NCBI GenBank assembly: GCA_049975425.1
Contig: JBNGDI010000012.1
Location: 16,890-80,889, forward strand
Reading direction: 5' to 3'
DNA: 64,000 nt
DNA from: HyVt-105 sp049975425
Lineage (GTDB): Bacteria > Bacteroidota > Bacteroidia > Bacteroidales > VadinHA17
The position numbers and the translations under genes are program-made. Positions 51,931 to 61,096 of this stretch are shown here, one piece after another. Every line of letters starts with the position of its first letter. Within the stretch, counting starts at the first letter, position 1. A model generated the notes under the pieces. The model was not told where the DNA came from and ran no database searches. It worked only from the letters and a program-made list of their open reading frames with translations.

Positions 51931-53019
51931 TTAGTCTCCGCTGATCCTGATCCTCGGATCGAGCCACGAATATACCATATCCACAAGCAAGTTGATCACA
52001 ATGAATACAATGGATATGGTCAGCACACAGCCCAGTACCAGAGGCAGATCATACTGGTTCAGGGCTTCTACCATGATGTATCCCAATCCTTTCCATCCGA
52101 AAATATATTCCACGAAAATCACTCCGGCCAGCATGGAGGCAAACCATCCTGAAACCGCCGTAACAACGGGATTCAGTGAATTTCTGAGAGCATGCTTCCT
52201 GATGATCCTGCAGTTATGCAGGCCTTTGGCCCGCGCCGTGCGGATATAATCCTGTGAAAGAACTTCCAGCAGTGAATTCCTTGAGAGCTGGGTGATCACA
52301 GCCAGGGGTCTGATCCCCAGGGTAAAGGCCGGCAGAATCAGGTTTTTCAGCATCAGATGCCTTCCTTCACCGAAATCATCTATTTCGTAAAGGTTGCCGG
52401 TGAGGTTGAGTCCGGTGATATCGCCCAGCAGGTAGGCGAATATCCATCCGATCAGAATGGCTGCAAAAAAAGAGGGCAGCGACATGCCGACGGCCGAGAA
52501 AAACAGGGCTGCATGATCCAGCCAGGTTCCTTTTCTGAGGGCTGCCACGAGCCCCATGATCATCCCGGTGATGGTCGCAAAAACAATGGCTGCCGTAGCC
52601 AGGATGAATGTGTTGGGGATGGTTTCCCCGATAATGGCTGATACGTTTCTGCCCGACTGGTAGGAACGCCTCAGATAGGGACGTTTCAGTACCAGCCGGG
52701 TATGTTCACCCGTTCTGGTAAGCGATACGAACGGGGCATACAGTGTCGGGTCAAGATAGAAATAATGTTCCGGGTTATGGGTGTGGTGTAACGAGATCGG
52801 AGAAAGATCGTTCAGGTATTTGAGGTACTGCATCCCCACCGGGCGGTCCAGGCCCAGGTCCCTGCGGATGGCTTCCAGTGATTTTTCATCGGCCCGCTGA
52901 CCCAGCAGCATCCGGGCCGGATCGCCGGGAAGTACATTGAATAACAGGAAAATAAGAGTCGCTACCCCCCACAGAATGAGCAGGCTGTACACCATCCGTT
53001 TCAGAAGAAATCTGATCAA
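51931..53019 (-). CDS. OppB/DppB-type ABC transporter permease
   Basis: A 362-residue inner-membrane permease with six helices, N-terminal LLKRMVYSLLILWGVATLIFLLF and the binding-protein-dependent transport motif near EALNQYDLPLVLGCVLT / LEVLSQDYIRTARAKGL, the EAA-type loop that contacts the ATPase. Compared with OppB it carries a longer periplasmic loop (about residues 65-130). It overlaps the BT_3928 gene by four bases (ATGA). No second permease, ATPase or substrate-binding gene is in the window, so partners must be encoded elsewhere. It probably serves peptide import. Confidence 0.9.
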   Translation of the reverse strand: MIRFLLKRMVYSLLILWGVATLIFLLFNVLPGDPARMLLGQRADEKSLEAIRRDLGLDRPVGMQYLKYLNDLSPISLHHTHNPEHYFYLDPTLYAPFVSLTRTGEHTRLVLKRPYLRRSYQSGRNVSAIIGETIPNTFILATAAIVFATITGMIMGLVAALRKGTWLDHAALFFSAVGMSLPSFFAAILIGWIFAYLLGDITGLNLTGNLYEIDDFGEGRHLMLKNLILPAFTLGIRPLAVITQLSRNSLLEVLSQDYIRTARAKGLHNCRIIRKHALRNSLNPVVTAVSGWFASMLAGVIFVEYIFGWKGLGYIMVEALNQYDLPLVLGCVLTISIVFIVINLLVDMVYSWLDPRIRISGD

Positions 53020-54278
53020 GGCCCGGTCATTTTATCAGGAAGTATCTTAATAAAAATTGAGAACAAAAGCAAACCTGCAAACATACTGAATGTCCACCAT
53101 CGGTCGCCCGATTTTCTGAGGGTGTTTAGACTTTCTGCCAGAAGCAGACCGGAGCCCGGGGCTTTGGAAGGAACATCCCGTGCGCTCCACTTGTTCACGA
53201 TGGTTCCTTCTTTCAGCAGGATCAGGCAGGGATTCGAGCGGACGATGGTTTTCAGCAGGGTTTCGTCGGCCAGAAGGAATGGGAAGGTTAATCCCAGCTT
53301 TTCTTTTTTCGATTCGATCACCATTTCCGGAGAGGCAGTCAATCCATAAAACCGCATTCCTGCGGCCGATGCATGCCAGGATAGCGAGTCGGCCCGGATC
53401 AGGCTGCTTTCACGGGCTCTTTCCAGATCATAGCTGATCAGCAGAAAAACGAATCCGGGATCGGACAGGATGTCCTGTGTCAGGTCGTTTCCGTTCCGGT
53501 CGCTGACCACAAAATCGTCAATGGGTGGTTTGTATCCTTCGCTAACGAGGACAGACCGGGTTTCCACCCAGGTCCAGGCGGAATCCTGCCACGGGTAATT
53601 GTCCAGGGTGAATTCCTGCTGTTGGCCGTCTTTCTCATATACCAGGATGGTTTCGTATTCATCCGTGGGAGCCCCTTCGGGGATCTTCATTTTTTCAGGA
53701 ATGTTCGAACCAATGTGGTAAGGCCTGAAGTCGACCAGGGGCATGTGGGTAAGTCCGTAAAGGGACACATATAGCATCAGGGCGAGTGAGGCTGTCAGCA
53801 ACAGGGCTTCTTTCCAGGAGGGAAGAGAAACGGGCTTTTCCTTCCGGGTAAGAAAGGCCATCACCACCGGAATGCTGATAATGCAGTTTTTATAAAATGT
53901 TTCCCAGTTGGTCAGTACCAGGGCGTCGCCAAAGCAGCCGCAATCACTTACCGGGTTGAATATGGCCAGATACAGGGTGAGGGGCAGAAAAAAGACCATA
54001 AAAATCAGGGCGCCCCACGAAGCTTCCCTGATACGGAAACCCAGAAGCAGGGCAGCCCCCACCATATATTCAGCCAGGATTAGAAGCAGGGCCAGTTCCT
54101 CGGCCAGGGGGATCATGAAATCAAGTCTGAAAGCAGTAAAATAATCGGTGAACTTAATGGCTGAGCCCATGGGGTCAACCCCTTTCACAAAACCGGAGAA
54201 AATGAAAACAATTCCGGTAATCCAGCGGCTCAGCGTGATCATAAGGTTCTTCAGCATTTGTAATTTACGTCCTCTCAT
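53016..54278 (-). CDS. BT_3928 family membrane protein (DoxX/MauE-like)
   Basis: A 420-residue protein with an N-terminal four-helix DoxX/MauE-like membrane domain (RWITGIVFIFSGFVKGVDPMG, then VSDCGCFGD near residue 115, a cysteine motif typical of MauE-type proteins). A soluble region follows at about 180-390 with thioredoxin-like features, and a final transmembrane helix. The family is almost limited to Bacteroidota and its function is unknown; a role in disulfide or redox metabolism is suggested only by the MauE similarity. The start may be at 54278 or at 54257. Confidence 0.88.
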   Translation of the reverse strand: MRGRKLQMLKNLMITLSRWITGIVFIFSGFVKGVDPMGSAIKFTDYFTAFRLDFMIPLAEELALLLILAEYMVGAALLLGFRIREASWGALIFMVFFLPLTLYLAIFNPVSDCGCFGDALVLTNWETFYKNCIISIPVVMAFLTRKEKPVSLPSWKEALLLTASLALMLYVSLYGLTHMPLVDFRPYHIGSNIPEKMKIPEGAPTDEYETILVYEKDGQQQEFTLDNYPWQDSAWTWVETRSVLVSEGYKPPIDDFVVSDRNGNDLTQDILSDPGFVFLLISYDLERARESSLIRADSLSWHASAAGMRFYGLTASPEMVIESKKEKLGLTFPFLLADETLLKTIVRSNPCLILLKEGTIVNKWSARDVPSKAPGSGLLLAESLNTLRKSGDRWWTFSMFAGLLLFSIFIKILPDKMTGP

Positions 54279-54332
54279 AAGTCCTTACTCAGTATTTGTT
54301 TTGGGTTTGTTCATTGAATCCGGTTGCACGGT

Positions 54333-55022
54333 TCATCCGACAATGTTTTTTTCTTTGAGAAGGGCAAGGATTTTCCGGAAAATTTCTTCCGGCTTCAGTA
54401 TTTTTTTTCCGTTTTTGCTGCAGTCTATACGAATAAAAAGCGGATCGGCATGTACTTCCTGCAGGTATACTTCACGAACCTTTTTCTGGAATTCCAGGTC
54501 GGCTTCATGGATATCTTCTCCGCCGTTCAGATACCCCCGGTCAGAACCGTTCCTTCCTCTTTCCAGCTGGGAGCGGGTAAACTCGAAGGGGACATCCAGA
54601 AATATGCTGAGATCGGGAACAGGTATGCCATAGTGTGAATATTCCAGATTCCGTATCCAGGCAGCCAGCACCTTTCTTTCTTCCGGATCACTCAGCTTGG
54701 CACACTGAAAAGCAATGTTGGAGTAGACATACCGGTCGACCAGCACCAGCTTTTTTTCATTCAGCCACTGATTGATCAACCCGGCGGCATCCATTCGGTC
54801 GCCTGCATACAGAAGGGCTACCAGGTAAGGATGCACGCTGTTAAGGGGGCCGAATTCCCCGCGCAGAAACCGGGCTATCAGTTCCCCATATACGGGGGCA
54901 CTGGTTCTGGGAAAATGCAGGTACTGGTGTTTAATCTTCCGCAGTTCAAAATATTCCAGCATCTTGTGGATCTGTGTGCTCTTGCCTGAACCGTCCAGAC
55001 CCTCCATAACAACAAAGCTCAT
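54333..55022 (-). CDS. tmk: Thymidylate kinase
   Basis: A 229-residue P-loop kinase. Walker A: EGLDGSGKSTQ (8-18). The DR(Y/H) motif follows as VLVDRYVYSNIAFQ near residue 95, and a lid-type region after it. It is somewhat longer than typical bacterial TMK (about 210). It converts dTMP to dTDP. It stands first on the minus strand, divergent from folP with a 90-base gap. Confidence 0.9.
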   Translation of the reverse strand: MSFVVMEGLDGSGKSTQIHKMLEYFELRKIKHQYLHFPRTSAPVYGELIARFLRGEFGPLNSVHPYLVALLYAGDRMDAAGLINQWLNEKKLVLVDRYVYSNIAFQCAKLSDPEERKVLAAWIRNLEYSHYGIPVPDLSIFLDVPFEFTRSQLERGRNGSDRGYLNGGEDIHEADLEFQKKVREVYLQEVHADPLFIRIDCSKNGKKILKPEEIFRKILALLKEKNIVG

Positions 55023-55082
55023 CGGGTAGTATCCATTTTATTTTGATCCCGAAGGCAGGCTGCATGCCTGCCGAATTTTCAT

Positions 55083-55090
55083 TACTTTTA
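55083..55090 (+). promoter_or_regulatory. Promoter-like -7 motif for folP
   Basis: TACTTTTA, one mismatch from TAnnTTTG, 23 bases before the folP ATG in the divergent tmk-folP gap. Confidence 0.35.
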
Positions 55091-55112
55091 TACCGGGTAT
55101 TGTTCCGGAAAC

Positions 55113-55976
55113 ATGAAGGGTAAAGATACATTTTTTTCCAGAAAAAGGACCCTGAACCTGGGAGGGCGGCTTGTAAGGCTTGACCATCCGCTGGTGATGG
55201 GCGTACTGAACCTTACACCTGATTCTTTTTATGCCGGAAGCCGTTCCCCTTCGCCGGAAGAAGCGCTGGCAAGAACGGAAACCATGCTGGCCGAAGGGGC
55301 CGATATTATCGATGCAGGAGCTCTTTCGTCCCGGCCCGGGGCCGTTCCCGTGAGTGAAAAGGAAGAATGCGGCCGTTTGTTTCCCGTCCTGGAGATCATC
55401 AGGAAAAAATATCCCGATTGTTTTCTGTCGGTCGATACTTTTCGCTCGGGTGTGGCCAGGGAAGCCGTAAGAAATTTCGGTGTGCAGATGATCAACGATA
55501 TTTCCGGCGGCAATCTCGATCCCGGTATGTGGAAAGTGGTTGCCGGGGAAAAACTCCCCTATGTGATGATGCATATGAAGGGAAGTCCTGAAAACATGCA
55601 GCAACAAGCGGTGTACAACGACCTGATGGGTGAGATCACTGCCTGGTTTTCCTCCCGGATCAGGAAACTGAGGGAAATGGGAGTGAACGATATCATCCTC
55701 GATCCGGGATTCGGATTTTCCAAAACCCTTGATCATAATTACACCCTGATGAACCGCCTGGAAGAACTGGCTGTTTTCGAACTGCCATTGCTGGTGGGTG
55801 TGTCGCGTAAATCGATGGTATATAAGCTGCTGAATACGTCACCAGGGGAAGCCCTGAACGGAAGTACCGTGCTGCACACCCTGGCCCTGTGGAAAGGGGC
55901 AGATATTCTGCGGGTGCACGATGTGAAGGAAGCAAGAGAAACCCTGGCCATTGTGGAAAGGGTAAAACAGGGGTGA
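55113..55976 (+). CDS. folP: Dihydropteroate synthase
   Basis: A 287-residue TIM-barrel enzyme joining 6-hydroxymethyl-dihydropterin diphosphate and p-aminobenzoate. Motifs: VMGVLNLTPDSFYAGS near residues 29-44, GADIIDAGALSSRPGA near 64-79, MINDISGGNLDPGM near 127-140, MMHMKGSP near 152, DPGFGFSKT near 195-203 and VGVSRKSM near 228. Length is normal. It is followed at 75 bases by cdaA; the folP-cdaA pair is conserved in Bacteroidota. Confidence 0.96.
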   Translation: MKGKDTFFSRKRTLNLGGRLVRLDHPLVMGVLNLTPDSFYAGSRSPSPEEALARTETMLAEGADIIDAGALSSRPGAVPVSEKEECGRLFPVLEIIRKKYPDCFLSVDTFRSGVAREAVRNFGVQMINDISGGNLDPGMWKVVAGEKLPYVMMHMKGSPENMQQQAVYNDLMGEITAWFSSRIRKLREMGVNDIILDPGFGFSKTLDHNYTLMNRLEELAVFELPLLVGVSRKSMVYKLLNTSPGEALNGSTVLHTLALWKGADILRVHDVKEARETLAIVERVKQG

Positions 55977-56051
55977 AAGGGTCCTTTGCGAATCCCGTTT
56001 GGGAAAAAAAATTAGCTTTGTAAGTGGATTGCTCATTGAAAAACCTATGGC

Positions 56052-56870
56052 ATGATCCCGGCTCTGACCGTATTTATTACATTCCGGATACTCGACCTCA
56101 TCGATATTTTGCTGGTGTCATTCCTGCTTTACCAGATGTACAGGCTGATCAAGGGAACCGTGGCAATGAACATCCTGGCGGGGATATTTCTGGTGTACCT
56201 GGTATGGCTTGTGGTGAAAGCGCTGAATATGGAACTGGTCAGCACTATCCTGGGACAATTCATGGCGGTGGGTGTGATCGCTTTGATTATTGTGTTCCAG
56301 CAGGAGATCCGGCGTTTTCTGCTTATCCTGGGTACCCGCTACCGTTCCCGCCACGGCCTGTTCCCTGAATGGTTCTTTTCATTCAGCGGCGAGGAAGAAC
56401 AACCGGTTCCTCTGAACCCTATTCTGGAAGCAGTAGAGAACATGTCGAAAACGAAAACAGGTGCCCTGATCGTGATTGCACGCCATTCGGAACTGACCCA
56501 GATCATTGAAACCGGGGTGAAAATCCATGCCGATGTGTCGGCCCGGCTGCTCGAGTCGGTGTTTTTCAAGAACAATCCCCTGCACGACGGGGCTGCGATT
56601 GTGGTGAAGGATGAAATCGTGGCCGCGCGGTGTATTCTTCCTACTACCGAAAATATTTACCTGCCGGCCCATTTCGGGATGCGCCACCGGGCTGCTCTGG
56701 GTATGTCGGAAAAAAACGATTCCCTGGTTATTCTGGTATCTGAAGAAACGGGGCACATCGGATATGCTGTTGACGGGGAAATCTTTACCGCCCTGGAAAT
56801 TCCGGAACTGAGACGACGCCTGGAAGCCGACCTTGCAGTGAATAAGAATCATACTTCCACATCTTCCTGA
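56052..56870 (+). CDS. cdaA: Diadenylate cyclase CdaA
   Basis: A 272-residue membrane enzyme making c-di-AMP from two ATP. Three N-terminal transmembrane segments (about 5-80) are followed by the DAC domain with the DGA motif in NPLHDGAAIVV (near 175-185) and the RHR motif in GMRHRAALGMS (near 212-222). Length and architecture fit the CdaA type rather than DisA. The mechanosensitive channel gene starts four bases after its stop, which links second messenger and osmotic response. Confidence 0.95.
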   Translation: MIPALTVFITFRILDLIDILLVSFLLYQMYRLIKGTVAMNILAGIFLVYLVWLVVKALNMELVSTILGQFMAVGVIALIIVFQQEIRRFLLILGTRYRSRHGLFPEWFFSFSGEEEQPVPLNPILEAVENMSKTKTGALIVIARHSELTQIIETGVKIHADVSARLLESVFFKNNPLHDGAAIVVKDEIVAARCILPTTENIYLPAHFGMRHRAALGMSEKNDSLVILVSEETGHIGYAVDGEIFTALEIPELRRRLEADLAVNKNHTSTSS

Positions 56871-56874
56871 TCAC

Positions 56875-57711
56875 ATGGAAACCCTGCAGGATTTTTTCAA
56901 CATCAGGCTGATCAATTCGGAAAGCATCCGGATCACCCCGTATAGCATTCTGCAAATGATCATCATTATTGTTGCGGCATGGCTCATCGTTCTCCTGTTC
57001 CGGAAGCTGATGAACCGGCAGGTGAAGAGCAAGCGGGTGGATCTCGGCACATCACATGCCGTGATCAATCTGGTGAAGTACCTGGTGTGGGTACTGGCTA
57101 TTGGTCTGGCGCTGGAAAGTATCGGTGTGAAGCTTACCCTGCTTCTTGCCGGCTCGGCAGCCCTGCTGGTAGGGGTGGGACTTGGATTGCAACAGATTTT
57201 TCGTGATATTATTTCCGGGTTTTTTCTGCTGTTTGACCGAAGTATAGAAGTGGGCAATGTAGTGGAACTCAATAATCTGGTTGGACGGGTGCAATCCATC
57301 GGGCTGCGTACCACCCGCATCCTTACGCGCGACAACATTACCATGATCATTCCCAATTCGGAATTCATCGAGGGATTTGTGATCAACTGGAGCAGCATGG
57401 ACGAACTGACCCGCTTTCATGTGAATGTGGGAGTGGCGTATGGTTCGGATGTGCGTAAAGTGGAAAGGGTACTGCTGGACTGTGCCGGGAAAAATCCTGA
57501 TGTTTCCAATCAGATCGCCCCCTTTGTCCGTTTCAATAACTTCGGCGATTCCAGCCTCGATTTTCAACTGTATTTCTGGACCCAGCGGTCCTTTGAAGTG
57601 GAGAACATCAAAAGCGACCTGAGGTTTGCCATTGACAAGGCTTTCCGGGAGAATGACATCCGCATACCCTTTCCGCAGCATGATGTCCACCTGTTCCGGC
57701 CGGAAGAGTGA
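56875..57711 (+). CDS. MscS family mechanosensitive ion channel
   Basis: A 278-residue small-conductance mechanosensitive channel. Three membrane helices are present, with the pore-lining TM3 motif LLLAGSAALLVGVGLGLQQIFRDI near residues 86-109. The MscS beta domain follows (GNVVELNNLVGRVQSIGLRTT near 123-143, then IIPNSEFIEG). Length is like E. coli MscS. It is co-transcribed with cdaA (four-base gap) and convergent with plsY. Confidence 0.94.
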   Translation: METLQDFFNIRLINSESIRITPYSILQMIIIIVAAWLIVLLFRKLMNRQVKSKRVDLGTSHAVINLVKYLVWVLAIGLALESIGVKLTLLLAGSAALLVGVGLGLQQIFRDIISGFFLLFDRSIEVGNVVELNNLVGRVQSIGLRTTRILTRDNITMIIPNSEFIEGFVINWSSMDELTRFHVNVGVAYGSDVRKVERVLLDCAGKNPDVSNQIAPFVRFNNFGDSSLDFQLYFWTQRSFEVENIKSDLRFAIDKAFRENDIRIPFPQHDVHLFRPEE

Positions 57712-57740
57712 CCTCTGCCGGGTGATCTTTCGGAAGCCGG

Positions 57741-58382
57741 CTACCGTTTTTTTCGTGGCATCAGAAAATCGGCCTTTGATTCCTCATTCCGGATTAACCT
57801 TCCAATGTTTTTCTGGTGTGTAAGGATCAGTACCCCGGCAATCAGGATGGAAAAAATGACCATGGAAGGAAACGGGGTAGGGAATACGAATATGACCAGG
57901 ACAGGGTAGGAGATACCGGCCAGAAGGGAACCGAGTGAAACGTATTTGCTGATGAAAAGGGTTAAAAAGAATACCGCCGCACAGATGAGCGTGATGAGCG
58001 GATGAAGGGCAATCAGGATGCCTGTCATGCTAGCCACCCCTTTGCCACCCCTGAAACCTGCAAAAACCGGGAATATATGCCCCACCACCGCCAGGATTCC
58101 CAGAAAAAGCTGAAGCCTGACATAACCTTCCGGAGTGGCGGGCGCCTCTGGAAGCAGTGTGATCATCTTCACGGCCAGAAATCCCTTCAGAACATCCACT
58201 ACCAATACAGGTATTCCTGCCTTGAATCCCAGTACGCGGATGGTATTGGTGGCGCCGGCATTTTTGCTGCCGTGATCCCTGATGTCCAGCCCGAAAAACC
58301 AGCGTCCTGTCCATACCGCTGTGGGAATGGATCCCAGAAGATAAGCAGCCGTTAGTATCAATACATACCCAATCCAGTCCAT
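57741..58382 (-). CDS. plsY: Acyl-phosphate glycerol-3-phosphate acyltransferase
   Basis: A 213-residue inner-membrane acyltransferase with five or more helices. PlsY motifs: AYLLGSIPTAVWTGRWFFG near residues 13-31, DHGSKNAGATNTIRVLG at 36-52, and HIFPVFAGFRGGKGVASMTG near 102-121. It uses acyl-phosphate to acylate glycerol-3-phosphate at the start of phospholipid synthesis. It is the downstream-most gene of the minus-strand run. Confidence 0.95.
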   Translation of the reverse strand: MDWIGYVLILTAAYLLGSIPTAVWTGRWFFGLDIRDHGSKNAGATNTIRVLGFKAGIPVLVVDVLKGFLAVKMITLLPEAPATPEGYVRLQLFLGILAVVGHIFPVFAGFRGGKGVASMTGILIALHPLITLICAAVFFLTLFISKYVSLGSLLAGISYPVLVIFVFPTPFPSMVIFSILIAGVLILTHQKNIGRLIRNEESKADFLMPRKKR

Positions 58383-58506
58383 AAGGTTTTATAAAATTTT
58401 CGACATACAAAGTACTGCAAAATTCCTTTACAAGGCAAATGGTTATGCCTTTCCGGGAACTGTTTGCCGGAAGGAGAAAAAAATGAAACGGGTACTCCGG
58501 GGCAGA

Positions 58507-60150
58507 TTATTTACCCGGACACTGACGGACAATGCTTTCGCTGATGTCCTGGTTCCCGTATGCCCTGTCGAAATGATCGCTGAACTGCCGGGCGAGCTTG
58601 TTGGCGGTGTCGGTGTATGCCTGTTTGTCCGTCCAGGTATTTTCGGGTACCAGCATCTCTGCCGGCACACCCGGGCAGGTTCGTGGAATATCCACGTGGA
58701 AGCGATCATCGGAGATGTATTCCACTCTTTCCAGTTCCCCGTTCAGTGCGGCATTCACCATTTTACGTGTCAGTGTAATGTCAATCCTCTTGCCTGTTCC
58801 GTATGCTCCTCCGCTCCATCCGGTGTTGATGAGGTAAACCCTGGTGTGGTGTTTTTCCATTTTCTCACCGAGCATGGCTGCATAAACAGCAGGTTTTGCC
58901 GGCATGAACGGTTGCCCGAAAAACCGGGAAAAAGTGGCCTGAGGCTCGGTAACCCCTGTTTCCGTACCGGCCAGTTTGCTGGTATATCCCATCAAAAACC
59001 ACAACATAGCCTGATCCTTGTTCAGCCGCGAAACGGGGGGCAGCACTCCGTAAGCGTCGGCGGTGAGGAACAGGATGGTGGATGGATGACCGGCAACCGA
59101 TGATTCCTTGATATTCTTCAGGTAGGTAAGGGGGTAGGAAGCTCTGGAGTTCGGAGTGATCCGGTCATCGTGGAAATCAAACCGGCCGTTGGGGTAGATC
59201 ATCGCGTTTTCCACAATGGCGCCGTGCCGGTACACATCATCGGAATGCATCACGGCATCGTAAATATCGGGCTCTTTCTCCGGATCAATATCGATCATTT
59301 TGGCATAACATCCGTTCTCGAAATTGGCAATGCCGCTTTCCGACCAGCCATGCTCGTCGTCACCCAGCAATGCCCGGGACGGATCGGCCGATAGAGTGGT
59401 TTTGCCGGTGCCCGAAAGTCCGAGCAGCAGGGCGGTTTTCCCGTCACTGCCTTCGTTGGCACTGCAATGCAGGGGTAAAATCCCTTCCAGTGGCAGGTAA
59501 TAGTTCATGACGGTGAACATCATTTTTTTCACACTGCCCAGGTAGGCTGAACCCACAATGACTCCCACCCGCCGGTCCATATCCATGGCCACTACCAGAT
59601 CGGAAACCCTGCCGTCGGGGAGGGTGCGCAGGAGTCCCCTGTATTTTTCAGCGTCCAGCTTGTGATAGGGCAGGGAAAGGAGGAAAAAATCCTTTCCGGA
59701 AAATACGCTGCGTTCCAGGTCTTCCGGTACCGGCCTGAACATATTGTCGGAAAACAGGCTGGTCAGGGCATGGTTGGTTACCAGCTTGACAGGAAGGGCA
59801 TAGGCAGCGTCGGCTCCGATAACCCGCTCGGTTTCATACACTTCTTCTACCCCGGCCATCATTTCCAGTGCCTCGTTGAAGATCCTGTCGAAAGTTTCCT
59901 CCGTGATGGGGATGTTGTTGGGGGATGTCCAGTCGATATGATCTTCGCTTTCCGGCCTTTTCACGATGACGGTGTCCTTTGGACTACGTCCGGTCGATTC
60001 CGGAGGGGTCCAGGTAGCCAGAGCTCCTCCGGTTGCAACCAGGGCTTCCCGGTTTTTAATGATGGCGCCTATGATCTCTTTGCGGGAAAGATTGGTGAGA
60101 ACACGCGGGTGATTTTGCAATGCCTGGAGGAGATTATTTTTCGGATCCAT
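58507..60150 (-). CDS. pckA: Phosphoenolpyruvate carboxykinase (ATP)
   Basis: A 547-residue ATP-type PEPCK. Substrate and metal motifs: the kinase-1a P-loop GLSGTGKTTLSADPSR near residues 243-258, GDDEHGWSE near 262-270, FENGCYAKMIDI near 274-285, and ITPNSRASYPL near 330. It interconverts oxaloacetate and PEP; in fermenting Bacteroidota it often works in the carboxylating direction. It is monocistronic with short gaps on both sides. Confidence 0.97.
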   Translation of the reverse strand: MDPKNNLLQALQNHPRVLTNLSRKEIIGAIIKNREALVATGGALATWTPPESTGRSPKDTVIVKRPESEDHIDWTSPNNIPITEETFDRIFNEALEMMAGVEEVYETERVIGADAAYALPVKLVTNHALTSLFSDNMFRPVPEDLERSVFSGKDFFLLSLPYHKLDAEKYRGLLRTLPDGRVSDLVVAMDMDRRVGVIVGSAYLGSVKKMMFTVMNYYLPLEGILPLHCSANEGSDGKTALLLGLSGTGKTTLSADPSRALLGDDEHGWSESGIANFENGCYAKMIDIDPEKEPDIYDAVMHSDDVYRHGAIVENAMIYPNGRFDFHDDRITPNSRASYPLTYLKNIKESSVAGHPSTILFLTADAYGVLPPVSRLNKDQAMLWFLMGYTSKLAGTETGVTEPQATFSRFFGQPFMPAKPAVYAAMLGEKMEKHHTRVYLINTGWSGGAYGTGKRIDITLTRKMVNAALNGELERVEYISDDRFHVDIPRTCPGVPAEMLVPENTWTDKQAYTDTANKLARQFSDHFDRAYGNQDISESIVRQCPGK

Positions 60151-60201
60151 ATATACTAAAGTGGTGTGATTAATAAATTAGGTGTTTGTTAAAGACGAAG
60201 A

Positions 60202-61083
60202 TTATTTTTTCCCCAGCTCCCTGGATATGGCCTGGTATAGCGAACGGCTGACCGGGGTCAGTGGCAGTCTCAGGTGGTTTGAAATGATCCCCTGGCAGGC
60301 CAGTGCCGCCTTGATCCCGGCCGGATTTCCTTCGGCAAACAGCAGATCGATCAGGGGGAGCAACCCGTAATGAATTTCCCGGGCTTTTTCCAGGTTTCCC
60401 TGAAGAGCCAGCCTGACCATTTCCGACCATTCGGCAGGTAATGCATTGGCCAGTACGGAAATCACTCCGGCACCTCCCAGGGCGATCATTGGCAGGGTAA
60501 TGCCGTCATCACCCGAAATGACCTGAAAACCCGGGGGGGCTTTCCGTATGATTTCCATTACCTGGGAAAAATTTCCCGAAGCTTCTTTCACGGCTACGAT
60601 ATTCCTGATGTCGGTAGCCAGTTGAACCACCGTGTCGGCGGAAATGTTCGAACAGGTGCGCCCCGGCACATTGTAAAGTATCACGGGAACCGGCGAGGCG
60701 GAGGCAATGGCTTTGAAATGCTGGTACAAACCCTTTTGCCCGGGTTTGTTGTAATAAGGCGCTACGGAAAGGATGCCCGCCACACCGTTTAGGTCGGTGT
60801 CTCTGATCTGGCTAACTACGGCCTGTGTGTTGTTGCCGCCTATTCCCACCACAATGGGAATTTTCCCGCCCGATGCCTCTTTCACAAATTCCAGTACGGC
60901 ATGTTTTTCATCCCGGTTCAGAGTAACCGATTCACCGGTGGTGCCCATAACCACCAGGTAATCCACCCCGCCCGCAATAAGGTGGCCGATCAGTTTTTCC
61001 AGTGAAGGGAAATCAACGCTTTCATCGTTTCTGAATGGAGTGACAATGGCCACTCCGGTACCGGTAAACTGATTTGCTGCCAT
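60202..61083 (-). CDS. dapA: 4-hydroxy-tetrahydrodipicolinate synthase
   Basis: A 293-residue TIM-barrel aldolase condensing pyruvate and aspartate semialdehyde in lysine/diaminopimelate synthesis. Motifs: GTGVAIVTPFRNDESVDF near residues 7-24, MGTTGESVTLNRDEK near 46-60, catalytic Tyr in LYNVPGRTC near 137, and Schiff-base Lys in VAVKEASGNF near 165. It is followed 13 bases before, on the same strand, by the DUF6913-like gene and ligA, so the three may form one transcript. Confidence 0.96.
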   Translation of the reverse strand: MAANQFTGTGVAIVTPFRNDESVDFPSLEKLIGHLIAGGVDYLVVMGTTGESVTLNRDEKHAVLEFVKEASGGKIPIVVGIGGNNTQAVVSQIRDTDLNGVAGILSVAPYYNKPGQKGLYQHFKAIASASPVPVILYNVPGRTCSNISADTVVQLATDIRNIVAVKEASGNFSQVMEIIRKAPPGFQVISGDDGITLPMIALGGAGVISVLANALPAEWSEMVRLALQGNLEKAREIHYGLLPLIDLLFAEGNPAGIKAALACQGIISNHLRLPLTPVSRSLYQAISRELGKK

Positions 61084-61096
61084 AATAATTTTTATT

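Noticed and set aside
57712..57740. A terminator between mscS and plsY
   Set aside because: Short GC complementarity exists but there is no stable stem followed by a T-run.
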